A stretch of 64,000 nucleotides of DNA from Mimachlamys varia (GCA_947623455.1 OX392536.1:11961282-12025281); one strand, 5' to 3'; numbered from the stretch's first letter, positions 12,033-25,384 are shown. The notes: generated by a model not told the origin, from the letters alone. A program made the numbers and translations.

Positions 12033-12132
12033 TACTTTATGATAAGTAGCGATTTAAAGGAAATGTTGACGGACGGACGACGGACGCCAAACCATGGCAT
12101 AAGCCCATCGTCCCTACGGGCCAGGTGAGCCA

Positions 12133-13426
12133 AAAATGTGGACCTCGGCGTGGCCTAATTAAACAATACTTCTACGGAGTGAGAACAGCACTATCGCATT
12201 TCCGTGATTGTAACGATACATTTACCCCAGTGGGATCGATGCATTTTATGCTATTGTGTGCATCTCTTTGTTTAACACTTAATCGGAAAATCTTTAGAAA
12301 TAGTTACTAAATATCGTGTGATGTTCAGTTTCAATAACGTGCCCTGGTGTGGGGGCACACGAGACCGATCAGACCACGGTGTCGATAGGGTATCGCCCCA
12401 CCCCCACCTTCTGATGTTAATGGGATGTGCAATGATCTAATGTTCAGCGATAACGTCTCATTATGGTGCTTCTCAAAACCTTCCAAGGGACGTACACAAC
12501 AAAACCATGAAGCGTGCATGCTAGTTTCAGGAATATGATCTTCTGAAATTCAACATGTCCCTTCACAGCAAAGATTGTCAATAGAAGTAATGTTTAAAGC
12601 AGCAAAATGGATTTCAATATGGGGAAACAGCCTATAAATCAGTAAACAAGAAAGGGATCGATACTGACTTCGTTTTCGGTATCATTTAACTATAGATAAG
12701 CTGTGGTTTGAAAATAACAAAAACGATCGTATACATCAACATTGATTAGACCACGTGATCGAGCTACACGGTATAACAGGCTGATCAAAGAAATTAGTCC
12801 ATCCCCTAATTGTATGTATAACTCTACCGTGCCTAAAGGGGCTCAGCGACAGTTGAAACCCTGTTCTTATACATATTTTGAATAATCATATTCATATTTA
12901 TAAAATGTAATAAAAAACGACCCCCAACTCTCACCCTCAGGCACACCTCGTGAAAAAGCAAAACACACATGTTTGGATCAAATAACTGTCAAGTAGGATT
13001 CAATAAATGTTAGAATTTATCGAGAAAAACACATGAAAAATATAAAACACCATTAATAACTGATAGAAATGATGATCATGATGAAATTATTACAACGGTA
13101 TCTGAATAAACGCATGCTTTGATTTTTATTTTCGGTATTAATGTTCAAGGTCTTTACGATAAAATTGATACGCGCAAAATCCCTGTCTTCTCTCTGACTC
13201 ATAAATCGTTGTCAGATTGAGAAAAATTGTGTTACGGAATCCCAGCGGTATTGGCATTTTAAAAGCTTGATGCTTCAAACAAAAAGATAGCTAATCAGTT
13301 GGCAGAATGGATTGTCACGTGGCTTAATCGATCACTGCTTATGGTCAAAGCACTTTTTGCCCTTGTTTGTATGGAAAGTTATTACGAGGTCGACTGTCAT
13401 GAATGAATGCATTGAAATGTTCCTGA
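12133..13426. other. Unannotated stretch before the 61-bp array
   Basis: AT-rich. Only short open frames (61-62 codons) without recognisable motifs; nothing else seen. Confidence 0.5.
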
Positions 13427-14160
13427 CGTTATTGTACTGATCCTCAACCCTATATCTAGAGTACTGAGGTGATATCTAAGTCTGGTACATTATTGTACTG
13501 ATCCTCAACCCTATATCTAGAGTACTGAGGTGATATCTAGGCCTGGTACATTATTGTACTGATCATCAACCCTATATCTAGAGTACTGAGGAGATATCTA
13601 AGTCTGGTACATTATTGTACTGATCATCAACCCTATATCTAGAGTACTGAGGAGATATCTAATTCTGGTACATTATTGTACTGATCCTCAACCCTATATC
13701 TAGAGTACTGAGGTGATATCTAAGTCTGGTACATTATTGTACTGATCATCAACCCTATATCTAGAGTACTGAGGAGATATCTAATTCTGGTACATTATTG
13801 TATTGATCCTCAACCCTATATCTAGAGTACTGAGGTGATATCTAAGTCTGGTACATTATTGTACTGATCCTCAACCCTATATCTAGAGTACTGAGGTGAT
13901 ATCTAGGCCTGGTACATTATTGTACTGATCATCAACCCTATATCTAGAGTACTGAGGAGATATCTAAGTCTGGTACATTATTGTACTGATCATCAACCCT
14001 ATATCTAGAGTACTGAGGAGATATCTAATTCTGGTACATTATTGTATTGATCCTCAACCCTATATCTAGAGTACTGAGGTGATATCTAAGTCTGGTACAT
14101 TATTGTACTGATCATCAACCCTATATCTAGAGTACTAAGGGGATATCTAATTCTGGTACA
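13427..14160 (+). repeat. 366-bp higher-order unit (six 61-bp monomers), two copies
   Basis: Monomer variants 1-6 are repeated in order by monomers 7-12 (offset 366 bp; first anchors TCCTCAACCC at 13441 and 13807). Small private changes exist, for example GTATTGATCC in the second copy. Confidence 0.7.
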
Positions 14161-16816
14161 TTATTGTACTGATCCTCAACCCTATATCTAGAGTACTGAG
14201 GAGATATCTAAGTCTGGTACATTATTGTACTGATCATCAACCCTATATCTAGAGTACTGAGGAGATATCTAATTCTGGTACATTGTTGTACTGATCCTCA
14301 ACCCTATATCTAGAGTACTGAGGTGATATCTAAGTCTGGTACATTATTGTACTGATCATCAACCCTATATCTAGAGTACTAAGGGGATATCTAATTCTGG
14401 TACATTATTGTACTGATCCTCAACCCTATATCTAGAGTACTGAGGTGATATCTAAGTCTGGTACATTATTGTACTGATCCTCAACCCTATATCTAGAGTA
14501 CTGAGGTGATATCTAAGTCTGGTACATTATTGTACTGATCCTCAACCCTATATCTAGAGTACTGAGGTGATATCTAGGCCTGGTACATTATTGTACTGAT
14601 CATCAACCCTATATCTAGAGTACTGAGGAGATATCTAAGTCTGGTACATTATTGTACTGATCATCAACCCTATATCTAGAGTACTGAGGTGATATCTAAG
14701 TCTGGTACATTATTGTACTGATCCTCAACCCTATATCTAGAGTACTGAGGTGATATCTAAGTCTGGTACATTATTGTACTGATCATCAACCCTATATCTA
14801 GAGTACTGAGGTGATAGCTAAGCCTGGTACGTTATTGTACTGATCCTCAACCCTATATCTAAAGTACTGAGGTGATATCTAAGTCTGGTACATTATTGTA
14901 CTGATCCTCGACCCTATATCTAGAGTACTGAGGTGATATCTAAGTCTGGTACGTTATTGTACTGATCATCAACCCTATATCTAGAGTACCGAGGTGATAT
15001 CTAAGTCTGGTACGCTATTGTACTGATCCCCAACCTCATATCTAGAGTACTGAGGTGATATCTAAGTTTGGTACATTATTGTACTGATCCCCAACCGCAT
15101 ATCTAGAGTACTAAGGTGATATCTAAGGCTGGTTTATTATTGTACTGATCCCCGACCTCATATCTAGAGTACTAAGGTGATATCTAAGGCTTGTACAGTA
15201 TTTTACTGATCCTCAACCCTATATCTAGAGTACTGAGGTGATATCTAGGCCTGGTACGTTATTGTACTGATCATCAACCTCATATCTAGAGTACTGAGGT
15301 GATATCTAAGTCTGGTACGTTATTGTACTGATCATCAACCCTATATCTAGAGTACTGAGTTGATATCTAAGTCTGGTACGTTATTGTACTGATCCCCAAC
15401 CTCATATCTAGAGTACTGAAGAGATATCTAAGTCTGGTACTTTTTTGTACTGATCCTCAACCCTATATCTAGAGTACTGAGGAGATATCTAAGTCTGGTA
15501 CATTATTGTACTGATCATCAACCCTATATCTAGAGTACTGAGGAAATATCTAAGTCTGGTACATTATTGTACTGATCATCAACCCTATATCTAGAGTACT
15601 AAGGAGATATCTAAGTCTGGTACATTATTGTACTGATCATCAACCCTATATCTAGAGTACTGAGGAGATATTCAAGTCTGGTACATTATTGTACTGATCA
15701 TCAACCCTATATCTAGAGTACTAAGGAGATATCTAAGTCTGGTACATTATTGTACTGATCACCAACCCTATATCTAGAGTACTGAGGAGATATCTAAGTC
15801 TGGTACATTATTGTACTTATCCTCAACCGTATATCTAGAGTACTAAGGAGATATCTAGGCCTGGCACATTATTGTACTGATCCTCAACCCTATATCTAGA
15901 GTACTGAGGAGATATCTAAGTCTGGTACATTATTGTACTGATCCTCAACCCTATATCTAGAGTACTAAGGAGATGTCTAAGTATGGTACATTATTTTACT
16001 GACCCCCATTCCTATATCTAGAGTACTGAGGAGATATCTAAATCTGGTACATTATTGTACTGATCATCAACCCTATATCTAGAGTACCAAGGTGATATCT
16101 AGGCCTGGCACGTTATTATACTGATCATCAACCCTATATCTAGAGTACTAAGGTGATATCTAGGCCTGGCACGTTATTATACTGATCATCAACCCTATAT
16201 CTAGAGTACTAAGGAGATATCTAAGTCTTGTACATTATTGTACTAATCATCAACCCTATATCTAGAGTACCAAGGTGATATCTAGGCCTGGTACGTTATT
16301 GTACTGATCATCAACCCTATATCTAGAGTACTAAGGTGATATCTAAGTCTGGTACATTATTGTACTGATCCTCAACCCTATATCTAGAGTACTAAGGAGA
16401 TATCTAAGTCTGGTACATTATTGTACTGATCATCAACCCTATATCTAGAGTACTGAGGAGATATCTAAGTCTGGTACATTATTGTACTGATCCTCAACCG
16501 TATATCTAGAGTACTAAGGAGATCTCTAGGCCTGGTACATTATTGTACTGATCCTCAACCGTATATCTAGAGTACTAAGGAGATATCTAAGTCTGGTACA
16601 TTATTGTACTGATCCTCAACCCTATATCTAGAGTACTGAGGAGATGTCTAAGTCTGGTACATTATTGTACTGACCCCCATCCCTATATCTAGAGTACTAA
16701 GGAGATATCTAAGTATGGTACATTATTGTACTGACCCCCATTCCTATATCTAGAGTACTGAGGAGATATCTAAATCTGGTACATTATTGTTCTGATCCTC
16801 AACCCTATATCTAGGG
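13427..16816 (+). repeat. 61-bp satellite array (about 55 monomers)
   Basis: Head-to-tail 61-bp units built on TATTGTACTGATCCTCAACC, CTATATCTAGAGTACTGAGG and GATATCTAAGTCTGGTAC. Two linked variants alternate: CCTC with GGTGAT, and CATC with GGAGAT. The first ~1.3 kb is homogeneous; the centre (about 14800-15450) and the right end (after ~15830) are more diverged. The monomer is not a multiple of three and no long frame runs through it. The last unit ends in CTAGGGTC. Confidence 0.97.
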
Positions 16817-18011
16817 TCTATAAACAAAATGATTTGAGATACTACATGTACCAAGCAATGGTGAATGGGAAAAATCAAAACCACAGGAACTGAGGGATAT
16901 GCAACCAGAACCGAGTAACAAAAGAGCAACGGCGATGAGAAAATAACAAAAAAAAACATGGACTGCGGAACAAAAAAAAAGTTGGGGGTGGTAAGAACAA
17001 AAAACAGTGAAATACACATTGAACCTGTAACCACGTTACAAATAAACAACCCTTTGACTGACAATTCTTCCTTTATATATTAGTTCATGCTACAAGGCTC
17101 CGACCCACACTGAAATAGTGTGTGTATATATGTTAACAGGTAAGTTGCTTCTCAATATGTTGTGTGTTGATCAATACAAAAAAAAATAAAAAAAAATCAG
17201 AAATTACCAAAGCGTCAACAAAACCACAATCCGAACTCAAAATCGATTACGGTAGAGTAAAAGTACAACATTCAACAAAGATATTGTCAACAAGGAATTC
17301 AATCATTCGTATATTTCAACCTAGCTTTTGTTGTTTTTTTTCCATAAAGTATGCTCCAAGATATCTCACAACCATGTATTTGTATCGACGTTCACCTTCC
17401 ATGGAAAAGAAAACTCTCATAATGAGAGACCGAAGATGTTCTTTCAGTTTGGTATGTGGTATGGTAGTGTACAGGGTGGAAAAATAAATGTTTTGATAGA
17501 CGAAACATTTTTTGAGAAGGGGGGACTCAGGACGGAGCAGGAGATCTAACGATTTTTTTTAAAATCCACATCCCATTAATGCCACTCCTGGAGTACAACA
17601 GTGTCACAATAAGACTGAAGCACTGATTTAACGGTAGTGTGTACTAAGAGTGGTAGTAAGAAGTTTAGATAATGGCTTGGTCCCTCTTACATATCTGATC
17701 TTACTTGAGTTTCATCTTCATCTTCAGGATTACTCAAACGAGTGACGAATGTAAGATTTTTTTATATTATTATCAAAAGTTGTGTCAATTATTCGTGTAA
17801 AATGCCAATTTTTATACACCATTGAAATGTAAAATGCCACCATTTTGCCTCCAGTGAAAAAGTCAATGACGTCATGTTTTTGTTCTTGGCGTGACGTCAC
17901 AATAAAAACAATTAAAACATACAGCCAGTTCTCCTAGGACTCTTCAGTGATGCTAGGGGCCAAAAGGTGGGAATCAAAAATTTCTAAAGTAATTTAGAAG
18001 CAGAAGGGTCA
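16817..18011. other. Stretch between arrays with two TGACGTCA palindromes
   Basis: A-rich; contains homopolymer A runs near 16951 and 17180. Two TGACGTCA (CRE-type) sites at 17867-17874 and 17892-17899 lie 25 bp apart. Without a recognisable promoter or gene nearby I do not call them regulatory. Open frames of up to 107 codons show no motif. Confidence 0.4.
17196..17250 (+). mobile_element. Fragment of the ~348-bp dispersed family (copy A)
   Basis: Only the left end of the family is present: ATCAGAAATTACCAAAGCG through CGAACTCAAAATCGATTA, preceded by A-rich sequence. The rest of the element is missing. Confidence 0.75.
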
Positions 18012-18306
18012 GAAGATAAACGTTTTTGAGTATGCTCATTAGTGTGCTTACTTGTTGTGATTCGCAATGATTAATCGGTTCCTACTTTGAGGACTTGATG
18101 TTTCCTTGTATGTGACCAGGATTTACATGACGAGTGTCGTCGATGAAGCAGAAGACGCTTACTCTTCCAGATCACATGGTCTTATCATCTATCTCTTGTA
18201 CTTTTACGAGGATCTCCATGTAAATATTTCCTTTGTTCATATTTTGCCTCTTGTGTAATAGATTTTGAGTTCGGATGATGGGTTTGCTGCTGATGCTTTG
18301 GTATTT
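18012..18306 (-). mobile_element. ~348-bp dispersed family, copy B
   Basis: Inverted relative to the copy at 60580. Shows the family core GATGAAGCAGAAGACGCTTA, then ACTCTTCC, CATGTAAATATTTCC and the left end TTTTGAGTTCGG on the opposite strand. It lacks the ~50 bp next to the family's right end that contain the GGCGACCATAAAAC motif. Confidence 0.88.
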
Positions 18307-18587
18307 ACACATGTACAATACGCGAAAAGGTGACTTATTTTGTGATGAAAAAAATAAATGTAATTTTTAATATCTTCCAGATAACCTGCATCAACCATCT
18401 GCTGACTGATGTCTTCCTGTGTCATTTAAGTCAAATGACGTTTTCTCGCCTTGAAAGTTTGTTTCTGTTTAGATTAGGATTTACTGGATATTTAATATCT
18501 GGTAGATTTCTTCCTCTTATAACATCTGTTTGGAGGGATGGATTGTACATATAAGATAGGTGAGAGGAGGCAGTGATAGCTTCCAGT

Positions 18588-21500
18588 GGAACTGGCGAAC
18601 TTGTAGTATCGATAGTGGTTAAACTCCTACAATAGTCCCTCTGCTGTACTGCCGAACTTGTAGTACCGATAGTGGTTAAACTCCTACAATAGTCCCTCTG
18701 TTGTACTGCCGAACTTGTAGTAGCGATAGTGGTTAAACTTCTACAATAGTCCCTCTGTTGTTCTGCCGAACTTGTAGTACCGATAGTGGTTAAACTCAGA
18801 CAATAGTCCCTCTGTTGTACTGCCGAACGTGTAGTACCGATAGTGGTTTAACGCCAACAATAGTCCCTCTGTTGTACTGCCGAACTTGTAGTACCGATAG
18901 TGGTTAAAGACCAACAATAGTCTCTCTGTTGTACTGCCGAACTTGTAGTACCGATAGTGGTTAAACTCCTACAATAGTCCCTCTGTTGTACTGCCGAACT
19001 TGTAGTACCGATAGTGGTTAAACTCCTACAATAGTCCCTCTGTTGTACTGCCGAACTTGTAGTACCGATAGTGGTTAAACTTCTACAATAGTCCCTCTGT
19101 TGTTCTGCCGAACTTGTAGTACCGATAGTGGTTAAACACCAACAATAGTCTCTCTGTTGTACTGCCGAACTTGTAGTACCGATAGTGGTTAAACACCAAC
19201 AATAGTCTCTCTGTTGTACTGCCGAACTTGTAGTACCGATAGTGGTTAAACACCAACAATAGTCTCTCTGTTGTACTGCCGAACTTGTAGTACCGATAGT
19301 GGTTAAACTCAGACAATAGTCTCTCTGTTTTACTGCCGAATGTGTAGTACCAATAGTGGTTAAACTTCTACAATAGTCTCTCTGTTGTACTGCCGAGCCT
19401 GTAGTACCGATAGTGGTTAAACTCAGACAATAGTCCCTCTGTTGTACTGCCGAACTTGTAGTACCGATAGTGGTTAAACTCAGACAATAGTCCCTCTGTT
19501 GTACTGCCGAACTTGTAGTACCGATAGTGGTTAAACTCCTACAATAGTCCCTCTGTTGTACTGCCGAACTTGTAGTACCGATAGTGGTTAAACTTCTACA
19601 ATAGTCCCTCTGTTGTTCTGCCGAACTTGTAGTACCGATAGTGGTTAAACTCAGACAATAGTCCCTCTGTTGTACTGCCGAACTTGTAGTACCGATAGTG
19701 GTTAAACTCCTACAATAGTCCCTCTGTTGTACTGCCGAACTTGTAGTACCGATAGTGGTAAAACTCCTACAATAGTTCCTCTGTTGTACTGCCGAACTTG
19801 TAGTACCGATAGTGGTAAAACTCCTACAATAGTCCCTCTGTTGTAATGCCGAACTTGTAGTACCGATAGTGGTTAAACTCCTACAATAGTCTCTCTGTTG
19901 TACTGCCGAACTTGTAGTACCGATAGTGGTAAAACTCAGACAATAGTCCCTCTGTTGTTCTGCCGAACTTGTAGTACCGATAGTGGTTAAACTTCTACAA
20001 TAGTCTCTCTGTTGTACTGCCGAACTTGTAGTACCGATAGTGGTTAAACTTCTACAATAGTCCCTCTGTTGTACTGCCGAACTTGTAGTACCGATAGTGG
20101 TTAAACTCCTACAGTAGTCCCTCTGTTGTTCTGCCGAACTTGTAGTACCGATAGTGGTAAAACTCAGACAATAGTCCCTCTGTTGTACTGCCGAACTTGT
20201 AGTACCGATATTAGTTAAACACCAACAATAGTCTCTCTGTTGTACTGCCGAGCCTGTAGTACCGATAGTGGTACCGATAGTGGTAAAACTCCTACAATAG
20301 TTCCTCTGTTGTACTGCCGAACTTGTAGTACCGATAGTGGTAAAACTCCTACAATAGTTCCTCTGTTGTACTGCCGAACTTGTAGTACCGATAGTGGTTA
20401 AACGCCAACAATAGTCCCTCTGTTGTACTGCCGAACTTGTAGTACCGATAGTGGTTAAACTCCTACAATAGTCCCTCTGTTGTACTGCCGAACTTGTAGT
20501 ACCGATAGTGGTTAAACTCCTACAATACTCCCTCTGTTGTACTGCCGAACTTGTAGTACCGATAGTGGTTAAACTCCTACAATAGTTCCTCTGTTGTACT
20601 GCCGAACTTGTAGTACCGATAGTGGTTAAACACCAACAATAGTCTCTCTGTTGTACTGCCGAACTTGTAGTACCGATAGTGGTTAAACTCCTACAACAGT
20701 CCCTCCGTTGTACTGCCGAACTTGTAGTACCGATAGTGGTTAAACTCCTACAATAGTCCCTCTGTTGTACTGCCGAACTTGTAGTACCGATAGTGGTTAA
20801 ACTTCTACAATAGTTCCTCTGTTGTACTGCCGAACTTGTAATACCGATAGTGGTTAAACTCCTACAATAGTCCCTCTGTTGTACTGCCGAACTTGTAGTA
20901 CCGATAGTGGTTAAACTTCTACAATAGTTCCTCTGTTGTACTGCCGAACTTGTAGTACCGATAGTGGTTAAACTCCTACAATAGTCCCTCTGTTGTACTG
21001 CCGAACTTGTAGTACCAATAGTGGTTAAACTCGTACAATAGTCTCTCTGTTGTACTGCCGAACTTGTAGTAGCGATATTGGTTAAACTCAGACAATAGTC
21101 TCTCTGTTATACTGCCGAACGTTTAGTACCGATAGTGGTTAAACTTCTACAATAGTCCCTCTGTTGTACTGCCGAGACTGTAGTACCGATAGTGATTAAA
21201 CTCAGACAATAGTCTCTCTGTTGTACTGCCGAACTTGTAGTACCGATAGTGGTTAAACTCAGACAATAGTCTCTCTGTTGTACTGCCGAACTTGTAATAC
21301 CGATAGTGGTTAAACTCCTACAATAGTCCCTCTATTGTACTGCTGAATTTGTAGTACCGATAGTGGTTAAACTCGTACAATAGTCTCTCTGTTGTACTGC
21401 CGAACTTGTAGTACCGATAGTGGTTTAACGCCAACAATAGTCCCTCTGTTGTACTGCCGAACTTGTAGTACCGATAGTGGTTAAAGACCAACAATAGTCT

Positions 21501-24140
21501 CTCTGTTGTACTGCCGAACTTGTAGTACCGATAGTGGTTAAACTCCTACAATAGTCCCTCTGTTGTACTGCCGAACTTGTAGTACCGATAGTGGTTAAAC
21601 TCCTACAATAGTCCCTCTGTTGTACTGCCGAACTTGTAGTACCGATAGTGGTTAAACTTCTACAATAGTCCCTCTGTTGTTCTGCCGAACTTGTAGTACC
21701 GATAGTGGTTAAACACCAACAATAGTCTCTCTGTTGTACTGCCGAACTTGTAGTACCGATAGTGGTTAAACACCAACAATAGTCTCTCTGTTGTACTGCC
21801 GAACTTGTAGTACCGATAGTGGTTAAACACCAACAATAGTCTCTCTGTTGTACTGCCGAACTTGTAGTACCGATAGTGGTTAAACTCAGACAATAGTCTC
21901 TCTGTTTTACTGCCGAATGTGTAGTACCAATAGTGGTTAAACTTCTACAATAGTCTCTCTGTTGTACTGCCGAGCCTGTAGTACCGATAGTGGTTAAACT
22001 CAGACAATAGTCCCTCTGTTGTACTGCCGAACTTGTAGTACCGATAGTGGTTAAACTCAGACAATAGTCCCTCTGTTGTACTGCCGAACTTGTAGTACCG
22101 ATAGTGGTTAAACTCCTACAATAGTCCCTCTGTTGTACTGCCGAACTTGTAGTACCGATAGTGGTTAAACTTCTACAATAGTCCCTCTGTTGTTCTGCCG
22201 AACTTGTAGTACCGATAGTGGTTAAACTCAGACAATAGTCCCTCTGTTGTACTGCCGAACTTGTAGTACCGATAGTGGTTAAACTCCTACAATAGTCCCT
22301 CTGTTGTACTGCCGAACTTGTAGTACCGATAGTGGTAAAACTCCTACAATAGTTCCTCTGTTGTACTGCCGAACTTGTAGTACCGATAGTGGTAAAACTC
22401 CTACAATAGTCCCTCTGTTGTAATGCCGAACTTGTAGTACCGATAGTGGTTAAACTCCTACAATAGTCTCTCTGTTGTACTGCCGAACTTGTAGTACCGA
22501 TAGTGGTAAAACTCAGACAATAGTCCCTCTGTTGTTCTGCCGAACTTGTAGTACCGATAGTGGTTAAACTTCTACAATAGTCTCTCTGTTGTACTGCCGA
22601 ACTTGTAGTACCGATAGTGGTTAAACTTCTACAATAGTCCCTCTGTTGTACTGCCGAACTTGTAGTACCGATAGTGGTTAAACTCCTACAGTAGTCCCTC
22701 TGTTGTTCTGCCGAACTTGTAGTACCGATAGTGGTAAAACTCAGACAATAGTCCCTCTGTTGTACTGCCGAACTTGTAGTACCGATATTAGTTAAACACC
22801 AACAATAGTCTCTCTGTTGTACTGCCGAGCCTGTAGTACCGATAGTGGTACCGATAGTGGTAAAACTCCTACAATAGTTCCTCTGTTGTACTGCCGAACT
22901 TGTAGTACCGATAGTGGTAAAACTCCTACAATAGTTCCTCTGTTGTACTGCCGAACTTGTAGTACCGATAGTGGTTAAACGCCAACAATAGTCCCTCTGT
23001 TGTACTGCCGAACTTGTAGTACCGATAGTGGTTAAACTCCTACAATAGTCCCTCTGTTGTACTGCCGAACTTGTAGTACCGATAGTGGTTAAACTCCTAC
23101 AATACTCCCTCTGTTGTACTGCCGAACTTGTAGTACCGATAGTGGTTAAACTCCTACAATAGTCCCTCTGTTGTACTGCCGAACTTGTAGTACCGATAGT
23201 GGTTAAACACCAACAATAGTCTCTCTGTTGTACTGCCGAACTTGTAGTACCGATAGTGGTTAAACTCCTACAACAGTCCCTCCGTTGTACTGCCGAACTT
23301 GTAGTACCGATAGTGGTTAAACTCCTACAATAGTCCCTCTGTTGTACTGCCGAACTTGTAGTACCGATAGTGGTTAAACTTCTACAATAGTTCCTCTGTT
23401 GTACTGCCGAACTTGTAATACCGATAGTGGTTAAACTCCTACAATAGTCCCTCTGTTGTACTGCCGAACTTGTAGTACCGATAGTGGTTAAACTTCTACA
23501 ATAGTTCCTCTGTTGTACTGCCGAACTTGTAGTACCGATAGTGGTTAAACTCCTACAATAGTCCCTCTGTTGTACTGCCGAACTTGTAGTACCAATAGTG
23601 GTTAAACTCGTACAATAGTCTCTCTGTTGTACTGCCGAACTTGTAGTAGCGATATTGGTTAAACTCAGACAATAGTCTCTCTGTTATACTGCCGAACGTT
23701 TAGTACCGATAGTGGTTAAACTTCTACAATAGTCCCTCTGTTGTACTGCCGAGACTGTAGTACCGATAGTGATTAAACTCAGACAATAGTCTCTCTGTTG
23801 TACTGCCGAACTTGTAGTACCGATAGTGGTTAAACTCAGACAATAGTCTCTCTGTTGTACTGCCGAACTTGTAATACCGATAGTGGTTAAACTCCTACAA
23901 TAGTCCCTCTATTGTACTGCTGAATTTGTAGTACCGATAGTGGTTAAACTCGTACAATAGTCTCTCTGTTGTACTGCCGAACTTGTAGTACCGATAGTGG
24001 TTAAATTGAGACAATAGTCCATCTGTTGTACTGCCGAACTTGTAGTACCGATAGTGGTTAAACTCGTACAATAGTCTCTCTGTTGTACTGCCTAACTTGT
24101 AGTACTGATAGTGGTTAAACTCCTACAACAGTGCCTCTGT
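18588..24140 (+). repeat. 57-bp satellite array (about 97 monomers)
   Basis: Head-to-tail 57-bp units with CGAACTTGTAGTACCGATAG, TGGTTAAAC, then a variable four to five bases (TCCTA, TTCTA, TCAGA, ACCAA), CAATAGTCCCTCTG and TTGTACTGC. On the minus strand 57 bp is 19 codons, so stop-free runs occur (FNHYRYYKFGSTTERLLLV repeats at 19083-19316 and 21660-21893). These are not supported as genes. A 12-bp local duplication GTACCGATAGTG near 20271 and 22848 breaks the phase once per higher-order unit. Confidence 0.97.
18837..23995 (+). repeat. 2577-bp tandem higher-order duplication in the 57-bp array
   Basis: Block ~18837-21413 is repeated at ~21414-23995 with a constant offset of 2577 bp, which is 45 monomers plus the 12-bp slip. 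Markers include TGGTTTAACGCC (18843 and 21420), the 12-bp slip (20271 and 22848) and TGCTGAATTTG near the right end. I found only isolated differences, for example AGTTCCTCTG at 20583 against AGTCCCTCTG at 23160. The two blocks are therefore very recent, or an assembly product. Confidence 0.92.
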
Positions 24141-25384
24141 ATCAGATAAGAAGCATAACATGTTATAATCGAAATCTAATATTTTCCAACAAGTTGACTT
24201 CTATTATTTTCCTCAGTCATTAAGCCAAAGGATATGCTAAAACTATTTGGCAAACACGTCTTTCCCTGAGACCTAATGGCGTGAATGTATTGAGTTAAGT
24301 GTTTGTATAGTTCTTAAGGGACATGCTATTATGGTGATTTGAAAAGCTGAAAGTATACAAATGGGCAGTAATTTTCCAGCGTATCCCTACTGTCCAATTT
24401 GTAAGTAAGATTTGTACAGTTAGTTTACATTGAGCGGGAAACGGTTCTGTAGTTGAAGATATATGAATAGAGCTGTGTAAACTGTAAAACAAAATACTTG
24501 TGTTACTTTGTAATGCACTGCCACGTTCGTCCAGTCACCTTACTTTTGATGTACAATTTGTCAAATGTTTTCTCAAATGATATTTTATGATTTTCAATTA
24601 TTGAAAATGAGCATGTCTGTAAAATGTTACTAATCTTCATCATTTTGAGTCTAAATCATTCTGTCAGCCATCAATTTATATTGTGTACGGAGATATAATC
24701 TCAGAATTGTTTCGTCACATCACATCATGTTTCATGTTAATTATAATCGAATGTTTATTGAATGTTTACATTATCAAATAGCCTATTTTAATTGCTGTTG
24801 TCCTCAATATGGTCCTTTATTTTAAATGTCACCATATGGATCGTTTCATAAATATCGCTACACACGTATGTATATGTTCGATTTTTTTTTTCATTTATAC
24901 TGGAGAGAATGTATTCAATGTTTCTATGAACTAAATGATGGATTCTGTACAGCATGTAGTATTAGGAGTGTATTTTTTCTTGTCCGTTCTGTATTTATCA
25001 TAGTTTATGTAAATGCTTGTGACATTTACTTCAATATCTTAATTAGTCAAGGACGTAATGTGAAGGTTGTCTATAAGAATAAAGGAATTATGCACGTTTT
25101 ATATGTGGAACTAAAGAGAGTTTAGAAACAAATATTAGTCCGAAAAAATGTTGATGTCATGTAGAGGAGATCTGGGTCATTGTGTGGTTTTCGTTTATGA
25201 CAAAAGTGCATACATGTACATATATTTTTTTATCTGGAAAATTAGAAGCCGTTTTCGTCTGCCCATGTTTGTAAGTTGCCTAAGCATTGTTAAAGTTGTC
25301 GTTCTATAGTGTGCATGTTCTTTGATCTATAATAATAAGAAATGTGTTGTTCTGTTGACTAACTATACTATTGGTTTTAAACCA
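24141..25384. other. Unannotated AT-rich stretch
   Basis: No repeats seen. Open frames of 65 codons (24295-24492, minus) and 99 codons (24826-25125, plus) have no recognisable features. Confidence 0.45.

Larger units (their letters stand above)
10528..12132 (+). mobile_element. Composite dispersed element with internal tandem units
   Basis: The head reads AAGAGGCCCAGAGGGC then ATCGCTCACCT. The tail reads TTGACGGACGGACGACGG, CATGGCATAAGC and a hairpin of GGCCAGGTGAGC type. Head and tail modules recur at 27588-27862, showing they belong to one family. The interior has about four ~133-bp units (repeat anchors GTATATAG at 10895, 11028, 11161, 11297) and about three ~158-bp units (anchor CATTCAGTAC at 11381, 11539, 11696). 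The third 158-bp unit is split by a 321-bp transposon. I recall similar elements from bivalve genomes (recollection). No coding potential; autonomy unknown. Confidence 0.7.

Noticed and set aside
19083..19316. 19-residue FNHYRYYKFGSTTERLLLV repeat frames as genes
   Set aside because: Only short parts of a 97-monomer array are open, and they are identical at 21660-21893 because of the 2577-bp duplication.
24826..25125. 99-codon open frame
   Set aside because: AT-rich, no motif, no upstream or downstream gene context.
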